From Pampus argenteus (taxonomy: Eukaryota; Chordata; Actinopteri; Scombriformes; Stromateidae): a stretch of 64,000 bases of DNA. Below are positions 50,220 through 62,468 of the stretch, piece by piece. The first letter of the stretch is position 1; each line of letters opens with the position of its first letter. Where the stretch lies: assembly GCA_036937835.1 (NCBI GenBank), contig CM072863.1:16108001-16172000 (forward strand), given 5' to 3'. The position numbers and the translations under genes are program-made. The notes under the pieces are model-generated. The model did not search any database. It was not told the DNA's origin and saw nothing but the letters and a program-made list of their open reading frames with translations.

Positions 50220-51959
50220 TGTGACTGAATTTATTGACTGAATCTCAACTTACTTCTATAATTAGAGCTTATTAATATCGACAATGTGCTTTGTATTTTT
50301 GGGTAAGCTATCAAGGAAAATTCAACTTTAACAATTGTATATTCACACTGAATTCAGTGTAGTTGAGTAACAACCCCCCTTCACCTGCCTCACAGTATAG
50401 ACTGCCACTCCCCACTAGACCCTCCCACACAGTTATATAACTGTACCCTTCAGGCTTGTGCCTCCCTTTTTCCCTTTAAACCATTGCATACAAAGAAAAA
50501 CAACTTTTGTGAGTTATAATATGGACTTTTCAACATTATAATATTCTATTTGGTTGATATGGCTTGTTTTGTTTAACAGTTTAATGTTTACATTCATGTG
50601 CTTAGTACTACTGTATGTTAAGTACAGAGAGGAGACTGTGGACGCATTAATGATATAAGTTCAAATTACATTAATTAATTAATAAATTATAGTTAAAACC
50701 TACTATTCAGATTTGTAGTATTTTCTTTGTATAGAAAAATCATCAACCATTCAACTGTTTACTCATTCAATCCTCCTTTACTACAATAATCCTGCATCCT
50801 GTGTTTAAATGTGCACTTGCAGGTGTTTTCAAGGCTTTCAAGCACATCTTGTGACAGATATAGATGCAGTTAATCAGTGTGTGTGTGTGTGTGAGTGTGT
50901 GTGTGTGTGTGTGTGTGTAACTAAGTTGGCCTCGTGTTGAGTGTCATTCAACAAGACTGCTTGACTGGCTCTTTGCACCGCTGCCATTTCATGTTAATGA
51001 GCCTGCATGAAGCTGACGTGTTCAGGAAACTCACCGACCACAACGTTTTCATTCATGCAACTGCTGCTGCACTCTGACCCCTTTTACAAGAAACTAGCTT
51101 TTGATTTTACACACTTGAAAGGCCCGAAATAGAAACCAGCAACATCTCAATAAAAGCACCCAATCTTTTTTTATTATGGTTAGGAGTGTGACATAAACTA
51201 TATTATTCTATAATTCACATCTTATTGGCACACCAACAAAAATTTACATCCACAATAATTCACACAAAATACAAACTAGCTCACTGTTACACTACACACA
51301 TGCTCTAGAAGAGCTCAGGATGTCGAGTTACTCATGACCTTTTTGATGAATTTAGAGATTTACAGAGTGGCAGTTTATCATCAGACCTTTCCTAACCCTT
51401 TGGGTTGATATCGTGTCTACACATCCTCTATTGTGCTTTAAAGTAGAAATACTTGAAAGTGGTGGAACAAGCACAGTATTAATGAGTGTATTCAAATCAC
51501 AAGGAATAGATAAGTAGGAGAGTAGCTGAGAGGCTTGACTGTGTGACTAAGTAGGCACTAAATGGAAATGCAAAGGCAGGCTAGTCCTCAAAACATTTAA
51601 GCACACAAAGTATGATTGGCATTAGGCCTATAAATGGCATAAAAAGGACCCAGAGAGGGCACAGAATAAATAATGTTAGCGGCAGATGCATAAAATAGGT
51701 GTCCATATTTACAGAAATACTCCTCAGCCACAACATTCGTGTGTCTAAGAAGGCTTCATGTGTGTGCTGTAGCCTCCAGCAGTGGAACAAAATCACAAAA
51801 GGACGTTAAAAAACACAGGAATGTCACAGAGTCGTGCCGCAAGCCGAGAATGTGTTATGGAAAAGAGCAGAAATAAATCAGTGTTTCAGTGCTGGTGGAG
51901 TCAAGCGGACGGTGTGAAGATGACGATCCAGCGTATCGTGTTGAATTTGGCCCGTGGGA
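50220..51959. other. Tail-to-tail intergenic region, slc25a22 to tspan2
   Basis: No exon is seen. It contains a (TG)n run at 50,877-50,918 and is otherwise AT-rich, with an AATAAA on + near 51,151 that belongs to no gene I can place. Confidence 0.5.
50877..50918. repeat. (TG)n microsatellite
   Basis: About 20 TG units with one GA interruption. Confidence 0.9.
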
Positions 51960-51965
51960 TTTATT
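51960..51965 (-). terminator. Candidate polyadenylation signal of tspan2
   Basis: TTTATT on + reads AATAAA on minus, 181 bp after the tspan2 stop codon. Confidence 0.4.
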
Positions 51966-52145
51966 GTACCTTCTCTCTCTTTGTGCTATTCAGTGAACCT
52001 CCCACCAGATCAGTCTGGACTATAAGATATGGCTTTGAAATGTAACTTTGGTGATTCCCCTCTTATGCAGACGGTTTGATTATGAAGGGTTCAGTGAGCT
52101 TTGTAGTGGGCTTGCTGGCGGGGTGGGTGGGGGTCATATTACCTT

Positions 52146-55100
52146 CTATATAACCTCCCTGTTGTTCCTGATGGCACAACACAGGACCATGCTGAAGATC
52201 ATTCCTATGATCTGAAACAGACGCATTTCAAAACATGTTGAAGCATCTATGGAGATTGACTGTGTTGTGTTTATGAGGTGTAAACTCAGTATGTTTTGTG
52301 AATTCTCACCATTACTCCTGCAATACCAATCCCAGTGTATCCAATGATGTGCAGCCTTTCATTGAAGAACTCTGTTATAGCAGTCAGACAGTCCTGAAAC
52401 AAATAAGACAATAGTGCATTATTCATATTAATACCTCCAGCTACACACAACTGTGCTGGTGAGTTATTTTACATGAAACAGGGTCAGTGACACTTTTGTT
52501 TATTAACACTAAATCGCAGCACATCTTTCACAATAGTCTTATACTGCCGCCATGTGGGCGTAAAGTGTTACAGCAGGCAGGTTTACTTGTACCTGGGTAG
52601 TCTCTGCAGCACCTGGACAGAGACTAGTTTCATCGTCCAATGTAGAAACTCCACAGCAGTTCAGCTGTAAGTGTAAAACAAAGTGAAACTGTGACACATG
52701 CGGCAATAACTGCAACAACCACACGAAGGAGGCAACTCAACACAAGCTCAGTTTTACTCACAGATTTGTGGTAAACAAATATTATTGCGGTGGCGTTTGA
52801 ATTGGAGATATCAGCGATGGAGCTGCTATAAAACTTTTGGACTTCTTCAACGATCTGTCATTGATAAAAGAGAAAATCGAAAATGTGAGTTTTTGTCAAC
52901 TGAGACAATTGTTTTTTGATTCATAAAATAATTTAAACAGCTCTTGTGCTGCACCTGTTCCTTGTTCATGAATCCAAACACACCAGCGGCAACCTCGGCA
53001 CCAAAGATGATCAGGAGGCAGGCAAAGAACTGCAGAACAGAAAAAAGAAGAGAAGGTAACACTTCTAATACCGTTTTGTCAATGACCTAATCATTTCCTG
53101 GAGAATAATAATTTGAATTTTGGTACTAATTATAGAAAAAAAAAACCAGAACAGAATATAAAACTTTACCTTAAACACAAGTGAATTTCATTTTTAATGT
53201 ATCACTTGAAACATTTCCTGTATTCTTCTTCTATATAAATTTCTATTTGCAAATTTCATGTTTTTGCATGTTTAGCTGACCTGCTATCCACTGACTACAA
53301 GACACTGAACTGTATTTCTCCAATAATTAGCAACAGAAATACATCTTTCAACAAAACATCTTGGAAATGAATATTTTTCAGAATTTACAGAGCCATAAAA
53401 AAAGACTTATCACTAAGAAATCATATTTGTCCCACATGTATATTTAAAATACCAGTAAAGGAACAGTTGCACAAATAATATCCCAAAAGGAGACACAGCA
53501 ACTTTGAACACATCTCACTCACCGATGCAAGAAGACACTGAGACTCACGTACTGCCCCGAAACAACCAAAGAAACCAACGACCATCATTAAGCCTCCTGC
53601 GCCGAGAAGAATGTACACAGCTGTGGAGAGAAAGTAAGAGAGAGAAACAAAAAGTAATAGATTAGTATCAGAAAATGCTGCTCAATACGGGAAGACTAGA
53701 ATCCAATCATAGTGTCTCTTTCTCTGTGACTCATGACTGCAATTCAAAGCTTCGACTGAGGATGGCAGCATGAACCAAGTGCTTTCAGCTCTTTGTCAAA
53801 GCAGAATTTAATAAAAAAAAAACAGTGTTGTTGTGTTTGACTACTGGCAGAAACATGTAGGTGGAAACTCCTTTAATAGCCTAAAACCTCTGAGCCGCCT
53901 CCCACCATTAGGTCTGATTATCAGCGTTGCAGCCACTTGTGAATTTGAAGCTTTGTGTGGAGATGTAAGATGTCCGAAACCCACAACATCTTGTGAGCTC
54001 ACTTTGCATATCATTACAGTATATTATAATATTATGAGTATAATATTTCACCTGTCAAATTATATTCGGTGCACGAGCTGGTCATTGTGTCTCAGTTACA
54101 CACATGACTATAAAGATCATACAAAGACACATAAAGTACCAACTGTCTGGTAAAAAGCCAAATTCAATTTTCGGGGCTCTGATTCCTGCAGAATTAGACT
54201 ACAACCCTCATCCTCCGGGCTCACTGCAAGCCGGGATGTCGTCACCTCCCCTGCTCCCAGCGCTCACTACCCAGACCTCTACACTGTAACTATACACCAG
54301 CCCCCCGTCCCCGAGGTCCAAGCTAAGGGCCTAATCAGTGACATAGACAGCAACCACTGCAGCAATTTAATTAATCCACATGGGAGGGGATGCAAGCTGT
54401 TGTTTTCTCGCTGTTGAACAAAAGGGGAGGTAAAGACGAGGCCATCGGCGCACGGCGAATATAGACTGCAGAGTTGAAGGGATCTGGAAGTGGAACGGAA
54501 AATATAATGAGCCAAGACATCTTCTTCTCTGTATACAAAATGTCTACACTGAACTGTTCCCGGCTTGTGATGTTTTTACTGCAGCACACCCTCTGAGTGA
54601 AGCCATTGATATCTAGCTGACAGCTGGAGGTGTATGCTTCCTCCCTGTTAAAGCTGGTAGCAGATATCAGTTTAGTGTAAGCAAAGTGTATTTGTATGTT
54701 TCTTTTGGTCTGTAACTTTTGCATGTGTGCACATTATGACTGTTTACCTGCTGGTGCACAGGGCAACAAAGGTGACAGAATGGAAAGTGAATCACCCACG
54801 GGGAATGCTGCCACTTTGCCTTGTTATGGTATCACTCTGTTTAGTGTCTTCACTCGAGGTGCTCTGCTCAGCCAGCTCGTCGTGATATTTACTTTGTTGC
54901 TATGGCTCTGCCGTGATCGATCTTCATGCAGGAACTTTCAGATATGCTGATATATCGTTTGGATTCAGTAAACTGCAGCAGACTGTTGCCGCCAAACAAC
55001 AAAGGCTGCTCAGAAGTATAAGTAGAAACACGAAATCAGCGAGATCAGCGAAATCAGCGTGTCCCCTTTCAATGTTTTATTACAAATTACTGAACTATTA

Positions 55101-58100
55101 CGAACGGTGCTTAAATGAATAAGAGTCAGTTTAATGTTTAATGTAATATTTTAATTTTAATATTTTCAGAAATTCGCTTATTCTATATGAGAATATTGCT
55201 GTCACTTCCATGTTTGTACAGTAAACATGAAGCTAAAGTCAGCAGACAGTTAGTTTAGCTTAGCACAGAGACTGGAAATGGTGGGAATCAGCTAGCCTGG
55301 CAATATTTGCATGTCAAATAAACGAAACTGAACAAAAATGATCACATCTGCGTTAGTTTGCATGAACAGATAACTGTGAGAATATAAATATATTTTAACT
55401 GTATTAATGTCTCGGTGTCTTTCTCATACGATTTGCATAAGCTACTGTACTGAAACATTTCTTTTTTTCTTTTTTCTTTTTTTTGTCAGCGTCTTCAGGA
55501 TAGACTCCTGTCACCTGCCCCACCCAACCTGCTCCTTCTGTCCTGAGGGAGGCAGCCAGTTCCATAAAGCATAGCAGAGAGCTGATGAAGTGAAGTCACC
55601 ATTTTAGGTCATGGTCTAAGCGGGAGTAACAAGAATAGGCTTCATTCTAATCATCTGCGCCCGAGAGCGAGTGCGAGAGAGAGAGAGAGAGAGCGGCAGA
55701 GGGCCTATTGTAGGGAGCACTACTGAACACTGAAGGGGGTTTGTTTTGTCTATTGCACATTTTAATTGTCTTCTATGTGTTTTATTGGGATCTTTGCAAT
55801 CTTTCAATATTGATCAAAAGCCACCTCAGCCCAAAGTGCTGCAAACTAAAAGGACGTTGTAGTCCAGAGATGGAGCTGTTCATTAATCCGATAATGGCTC
55901 TATAGTTCATTTGTCACCACTTGTGCATGTCTGATGGATCGATCTGAGTTACTCCAGAGAAAGGCAAATCAAATAAATGTTTTTTTAAACACAAGTCATT
56001 CTCTCCATAACCCAGACACTAACACTAATGGTGCCTTTCAATAATCGTTTGACATGTCCTCGTTCATCATGTAGCACCATGCATCACTTGTAGAACGAAG
56101 GGAAACAGAAGACTTTCGCACTGAAGCACACCTGACAATTGGAGGATATAAGTGATGATTAAAACCTCTGAGAAAAGAGATCTTCCATCCTGCTTTGTGC
56201 ATTAAAAGTGATGAAACGTCACAGTGCGCTGAGAATAAAATGTGCCTGTTAACTGTTCATCACCTCTCATTACCACCTGCTGCCCCAAACGGTCCTGCAG
56301 GTAAAATGGAGGAAGAGAATTCACCCAGGAAGTTAACAAGGGCTTGTAAAAAGGATTATTACACCATAAAACCTGAGCAGGCATGACATCTGGTGTTGGC
56401 CTGTGTATTCTATTATTCCTGTGTAAAGGCAGACTGATTAAGGAACAGTTTATTGTTGTCGTCGGTTTTACACTTTCTACTTGTTGTATCAAGCTGTTCG
56501 CTATGATGGTAAGCTGAGTATCTTTGGGTTGTGATCAGAACAAAACTAGACATTTGAGGATGTCACATTGGCTTCAAAAAAAACATTTTCCATCTTTTAT
56601 TTGCCTTTTATTTTATAGGCCAAGCAAATCAAGAAAACAATGGACAGATTTATCGATAAAGAAAAGAATTGTTAGTTGTCAGGCAACTAAAATTCACTTT
56701 GACGTGCTTCCTCCTTGTATCTTTAGTTGCATTGAAATAATCACAAGAAATTAGGTCTGTTACGGGAACATAAATACGCTCAAGTCGGTTATCTGGAATC
56801 ACATTTCTTGTTGTGTGGAGTTGTGAGGTGAGCTGTTGCAGAAAGGGTTACATACCTATGAAGAAGGTGTCCGGGGCTTGATCACCTGTCAGGAGCTCCA
56901 CTGTCTGTGGGTCAAGCCTGAGCCAAAGTCCCACAGCCAGCACAAACAAGCCTGACAGCTGAAGAAAGATAAACATAAACTCATGTCAAAATTACGCACA
57001 TGAACAATATAATAACACTATTAGAATCACAACACACTACTTGAAATATGTTCCCTGTTTTAGGCTTTTTAGGTGTTTTTGTTGTGAAAGTCTCTCATGT
57101 TGTGATGTGTTTTCTCAGCCTATCATCTTTTTTTGTTGTTGATTAAGATTCTCGTCTCTCCTCTCCTCTCCTCTCCTCTTCTCATTTCTTCTTTTCTCTT
57201 CTCTGGCTATTGATATTCACTGCCTGGTTTTTCTTCTGTTCAGTCTAAACAAACCGCTGCCAGAAATGTTAATGCATCACCTCTTAAGCAACAAAGTTTT
57301 TTTTTTTTTTTTTCCAAATCGAATCTGTTTCAGTCTCTCAGTTGAATCATAGATGTAAAATTGTGCAGTCAAAAGACCACGTGTTTTAAATTAAATTAAG
57401 TCAACTATTTCTGTTCTGTACAAGTTAGTCAAAATGCTGTATATTTAGGTATAACCTAAGTTAAAAACAGGATGTCAGCAGTGTTGTACTTGATGAGTTC
57501 ATCCTGTTGAGAGGATCATTGCTCCCTGGATGAGCTTGACCAGAAATAAATCTATAGATTGAAACCATGTGTCACCATGAGAAAGTCTCTACCGTCTGGA
57601 CACACAGGTCCAGGTTTATTAGTGTAGATAGGCTAATCATGTGTCTTGTGACAATTGTTATATCGTGCAAAACAGAGGTTCAAGTTTTCCAACATTAACC
57701 ATACATCTAAAAGTGGAAAATAGTGCCAGAGACAGAAGCTCTGGCAATGAACATCTATAACTAAACCTGTCTGTATAATCTATGATTCAGAGAACTACAG
57801 TGAGAGTATAAGTAATGATGAAAAAGGCAGAACAGAACATTTTGAAACAGCGGCTCATGTTTCCATATGGCCCATCAAAGTATCATGTCTGAACGCCAGC
57901 ATCACCGTCAGCATCAGTGGTCTATCTCCCATGGTGCATTTCAGCCACAGGCTGTGCCAGCCTCACAGTGCCTGGGTGATGTAACTCACACTGGCATTGG
58001 CTGCTTGTTGGCTCTGCGTCCCAAAATGACAGCGTACTGTACGCCCCTTTTGGCTCAGACCACAACAGTTCTGCTTTCAGTCCCCAAACTTCTGAACAAA

Positions 58101-59209
58101 GAGGATGCTGTCTGTTTGGGTGACACGATGCTGGACACAAGTGATCGTCTCACAGAGCTTAAACACATATAGAGCTACTGTATCATTCAGCAGTAAAACA
58201 TGAGCGCCCATGAGAGGCAGTTACATGAGTCTACAACAGCATCTAGAGATGTAACAAGTAGTCTGGTAATCAATAGAAATAAATCGTCAACTACTATCAG
58301 ACATAATTAGTTATTTGAAAAAGTCACTTTGGACTTTTCAAAATTTTCTGACATGTTATTGACCAAATGGTTGATCATTGAAAATGAATGGCACATTAAT
58401 CAATGATGAAATAATGAAAATAATCTATTTTTTTTCCCTTTTTGTGCGACACAAAAAACAACTTTCATGCATATATGCAGCCCCTACAACATCCTACAGG
58501 CGAGAGAGCATTAACAAACTAATTTGGCATTTGCACATTTTAACCAAATGTGCACACCCTCATCTAGAAAGATAATAACAAGACCTGACATAACATCCTC
58601 ATCCAAGTAACCTCATCCAAGCAAACCTGCAAAAAAAACATGTACCTAAAACAGATTAACACTGTCTGCAAGGAAGAAAAAAAAGATCAACCAGCACTCA
58701 GACCAGCAGTAGGAAAGTCACAGCACAATGTCATATCATGAGAGAGGATCTGAACAGTGGGTGTGTTGGAAAAGTAGCAGCAGCTCTGATGTATGTGCTG
58801 CATTATGACCACGGTGCATTAAATACTACATGAATCGTGAGTGTTAAAAGGTTTAAAGGCTCTTTTGTGATTTACGCATGAATTATTAAAAACATTTCAT
58901 TGATAGAAAATGCTCAGGATTATAACTCCCAACTCCAGTGACCATTGAAACCAGGTTAGTTACACTGTTTCTTATATATGTTTAACATGCAAACATGTTT
59001 TCCACATGAAAACAAACGATGATAATCATATTCTAGACTAAATAATACAAATAAATATGAGCAGACCTGCCCAGAAGATTTGGGTCGTTTTTAAAAATGA
59101 ATGCATGTTTCTTTGTAAACCCTTAATAGAGCAGACTTACCCAGAAGATGAAGTTGAAGACGAAAAGCAGATATTTCACGCATTTCATCCCTCCCTGCAC
59201 TTTGCTCAT
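52146..59209 (-). CDS. tspan2: Tetraspanin-2
   Basis: This four-span membrane organiser is known in oligodendrocytes and myelin. Minus-strand exons: 59209-59141, 56958-56856, 53620-53523, 53029-52955, 52854-52762, 52664-52593, 52393-52310 and 52211-52146. That is eight exons with closed phases and 219 aa (human 221). TM1 follows GGMKCVKYLLF. The TM2 region has LLGAGGLMMVVGFFGCFGAV, then the RESQC loop. TM3 is FACLLIIFGAEVAAGVFGF. The large extracellular loop has the tetraspanin CCG motif (LNCCG) plus two further cysteines (LCPG, DCL), and NAT is a glycosylation sequon. TM4 ends in IIGMIFSMVLCCAIRNNREV, almost the human C terminus. Large introns (53621-56855 and 56959-59140) contain several teleost repeats. 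A (TG)n run lies about 200 bp upstream of the ATG. Confidence 0.95.
55213..55315 (+). repeat. Teleost interspersed repeat fragment
   Basis: AACATGAAGCTAAAGTCAGC, TTTAGCTTAGCACAGAGACT and CAGCTAGCCTGGC follow the order of a common fish repeat (tail portion, forward). It is related to the reversed second half at 13,445-13,505 and lies in a tspan2 intron. The family is from memory. Confidence 0.6.
56514..56680 (+). repeat. Teleost interspersed repeat in a tspan2 intron
   Basis: TATCTTTGGGTTGTGATCAG, AACTAGACATTTGAGGATGT and GATTTATCGATAAAG follow the order of a repeat I remember from many teleost genomes, which ends in ATCGATAATGAAAATAATCG-like text. No library search was made. Confidence 0.65.
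57149..57180. repeat. CTCTC pentamer repeat
   Basis: Iterated CTCTC/CCTCT units lie in a pyrimidine-rich tract within a tspan2 intron. Confidence 0.8.
58240..58425 (+). repeat. Teleost interspersed repeat, second diverged copy
   Basis: ATTTTCTGACATGTTATTGA, CCAAATGGTTGATCATTG and ATTAATCAATGATGAAATAA match the end portion of the same family as the copy at 56,514-56,680. It is more diverged and lies in tspan2 intron 1. Confidence 0.5.
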
Positions 59210-59410
59210 GATGTCACCTGATTTGTCGATATCTCCGACGTGAAGCGTGATGCCCTCTGGACGTTAATATTCTGCAAATCCTCGCTTGTTCCAGTCGGAC
59301 ATCAAACATACAATGATATGAGCTTACACCGTTACACCAACCATCCATCCACACATGAAAACATGCGCACAAGCTGCACAGGCTGGCAGCACGCTGTCTT
59401 GCACCGCCCA

Positions 59411-59412
<2 letters not shown>

Positions 59413-59453
<41 letters not shown>
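59413..59453. repeat. (TG)n microsatellite near the tspan2 start
   Basis: About 20 TG units are followed by GAGAGGGAGGGAGGG. It lies about 200 bp upstream of the tspan2 ATG, so within its promoter or 5' UTR area. Confidence 0.95.
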
Positions 59454-59455
<2 letters not shown>

Positions 59456-60229
59456 AGGGAGGGAGGGAGGGTTAGCCTGAGCAGATGCACCCCAAGGTGG
59501 GGTTCAGGTACGATCGAGGACCCCTGAGGAAGCTTCCAGGAAGTCCCCTGAGAAAATAGGCTAATTTCAGTGTGTGACATCCTGGAGGTGCGTACAGCGA
59601 GAATGACATCATTTGAAAAATTATTATTATTTTTTAAATGCCAAGCTGGATCGTGTTTAAACTTGAAATAAATGTTCTTGCAGATATGACAAAATATTAG
59701 ATTATGTAACAATCTGTGTGGGTGGGAGATGTAGAAAACTGCCATCTGTTTGTATCCCCCACTTCTTTATGCTATAGGTTATAATGAAGTTACAGTTCAC
59801 TGTTAAACTGCTTCTACCAGGTCTTTGGAAATCACTGGAAGATTGAACAAAACATTTTTTTAGCCAAATGAATGAAATCTTCTCAGCAGTCAGCGACATG
59901 TTGACTTTCACTTAACTGGAGAAGAGTTTATCAATTTATCACCTTTTCTTACAGAGCCACGTTTAATCTGCCTATCACCCTACCTACATTACACCACTAA
60001 CACCAGTGTTTGTTGTGGAAATATAGATGTTGTGTACAGTCACACCTAAAACACAGTGACCTGAGATTATTTTAAGTCACTGACTGCTAAACAGTTTCTT
60101 AGAGAAAAAGCTGTAGCCAGGATTTTACACATACTGAGCTCGGGAACATGTGAATCAATCAAATATCTTTATACATATACTAACATTGTGGCTCTATCAG
60201 GATGGCGGAGTTTCATTATATCTTTATAT

Positions 60230-60400
60230 ATTGGGTGGATTACCATGAAATTTTGCACAGACATTCATGATCCCCAGATGATGGCTTTTTTAAAATCTAT
60301 TGCGCCACCATGAGGTTGGCATTCATGGCTTTACCGTGAAGCGAAATATCTTGACTACTGTTGGATGGATTACCATGAAAGTTGATACAGATATAAGTAC
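60230..60400 (+). repeat. Teleost interspersed repeat (body part, two units)
   Basis: Two units begin GGATTACCATGAAA (60,237 and 60,367 areas). They are joined by CAGACATTCATGATCCCCAG, a GCGCCACCATGAGGTTGGCA segment and a GAAATATCTTGACTACTGTT segment. This is the tandem-unit body of the fish repeat whose tail lies at 8,715-8,915. The assignment is from memory. Confidence 0.65.
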
Positions 60401-60454
60401 ATCATCACAAATCTGTTAACAGGGCTCTTGTGGGTGGAACAAAATAATAACTTT

Positions 60455-60495
60455 ATATGCACATTTGCACACATATCATGTGCAAATGTGCATAT
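60455..60495. repeat. Perfect inverted repeat (17-bp arms, 7-nt loop)
   Basis: ATATGCACATTTGCACA at 60455-60471 is the exact reverse complement of TGTGCAAATGTGCATAT at 60479-60495, with a 7-nt spacer. Each arm contains an octamer-like TTTGCA/TGCAAAT core. It is not part of a recognised element. Confidence 0.95.
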
Positions 60496-61512
60496 TTACA
60501 TCCCATATCAGTGAGACAAACACTGATGTCATGGATGCAAATGATTTATAAAAAAATATTATTTTTCAGGACTTTGGGGCCTCTTCAGAAACGTTATGTT
60601 TTTGTTTGCCTAAAAGTAAATTGACTATATAATAATACAGTATATATTAAAATCAAATGTAGTGACTATTAGAAAGCCAGCACGCATTAATATGGATCAC
60701 ATACAGCATGAAGCATCACCAAAGCCCCTCTGTGTGTCTGCTGGCTGGAGGGGGGGTCAGCTCGGGTTCACCCGCTCTCACATTCAAGCTTCTCATGTTT
60801 ATGCTTCCTTTGTTTGCTGCAATGATGTGGGAGGGAAACAGCGACCCCCTGTTTGTCCGCCAGGATATCAATGAGAATCAGTCTGGGTGGATCATGAGAC
60901 ACATCACATAGCTGCCTACTTCCTCTATTTTCAGATAACAACTGAAGACTGCAGAAATATGAAGGGATTCCTTTATCAAAGTAGACAGACAGACGGACGG
61001 ACAGATAGATGGTCATCCAGTCTTGTCATGAATTCGGAGCTGTAATTATCACAGTGGAAGTACACTCGAACTGAAACCATATCCTCAGGGTATAATGGAG
61101 TCAAAACCCCATTATCCTTCCACAGTCCCCTCCCTTGTCCTCCACACCCTCCTTGTCTGTGCTTGATATGTAAATCTGCTGCGTAACGTAACCTGATCTC
61201 CATATGGTGCACCTGTTAGACACTCTTATGATCCAAGAAACAGAGGTGCAGGGAGACAAAGTGGGGATATAAGGACAGGTCATGCTATTAAGATCAGAAG
61301 TACCATCAAAGTGCCAAAGGACATCTTGGGTTATGAAACAAAATCATCAAAAATCAGTGGTAGGCTAACACGAAATACAGGACTTTTCTAAGCGTTTTTA
61401 CAGTTTGTAATAATATCTGAAAAGTAGAAGCACACATTTGTATTTGTAGCCTGCAGCATCACATGATCAGAACAGGACTGAGACACAAGAGTATCTGGGA
61501 TCATCATTGTCT

Positions 61513-61523
61513 CCATCTAGTGG
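61513..61523. promoter_or_regulatory. CTCF-like motif
   Basis: CCATCTAGTGG followed by ACA matches the vertebrate CTCF core variant by eye. A second such site in opposite orientation lies at 62,453-62,468. Confidence 0.3.
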
Positions 61524-61737
61524 ACAAGCTGAGAAAAGCAAGTAGAGACTGTTTTGTGTTGCATTTGTGTACAAATGTTTACATGTGTGAATTAAGTTTG
61601 ATTATTGTACTCTTTTCTACAGTCTTAACTCAAGGTCTTCAATTCACTATTTTTTGTTTACAAAGGTAATTTGATCCGCTCTAAAAAATAAAGGAGCAAT
61701 CTCATTATTCTTTAACGTTAGAAAACATGTACAGTAT

Positions 61738-61763
61738 ATTATTATTATTATTATTATTATTAT
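61738..61763. repeat. (ATT)n microsatellite
   Basis: About nine ATT units. Confidence 0.9.
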
Positions 61764-62452
61764 CAATATGATGATTATTATTATCTGTTAAGACATAAAT
61801 CGAACAAAAACATATCTATCAAAAGTTTAAAATGCTAACAAAATATAGCCTATTTAAATGTACACCTACTTACTTGATGCTAAAACCTCGTTCTGAAGTT
61901 GAAAGTCAGATTACACATTTGACAGCACACATATACACCCACATATAGACCTAAATCTAATGCAAATCATAGCCTACACACATGCGTATTATCATAATTA
62001 AGATTTTTTTAAAATTAGATAATGTGTCTCTTCCACATGTAAGGTGTGTATTTTAACTATGTATGTATGTCTTGTATTATTGTTTTGTTCAATAAAAGTG
62101 ATAAAACAGTCCTATTTTGTCCGAGTAGGTCGTATGAACCGTAAACGCAGCATGACGCATGCGTAGTATGAGGTTAACGTCAGCATTTTTTTAAATGAAC
62201 CAGTTTAACGTTGTTTTCTTGTAAAATACTGTTTCGTAATGATGTAAAACGTAAAGTTGTAGGAATATTAAACTAAAGAAAAAGTGTAATCAACCGTCTA
62301 CCAGAAGCCTCTTCATGGTGCCTGAATTAAGTACAACATATAGGATGTTTCTGTAGCTTTATTTTAACATATGATCCAATATGTGAGGTCTTATTCTTGA
62401 CAGGCTTGATTTGAACACATGTTAGACATGTATGTTCCTGCCTTTACCCTTT

Positions 62453-62468
62453 AGATGGCAGTGCTGCG
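62453..62468 (-). promoter_or_regulatory. CTCF-like motif, reverse orientation
   Basis: On minus it reads CGCAGCACTGCCATCT, which fits the upstream-plus-core CTCF pattern (GCACTGCCATCT). It is convergent with the site at 61,513. Confidence 0.3.

Noticed and set aside
59332..59745. Long minus-strand frame with His-Thr repeats
   Set aside because: It is a translation of the (TG)n microsatellite upstream of tspan2.
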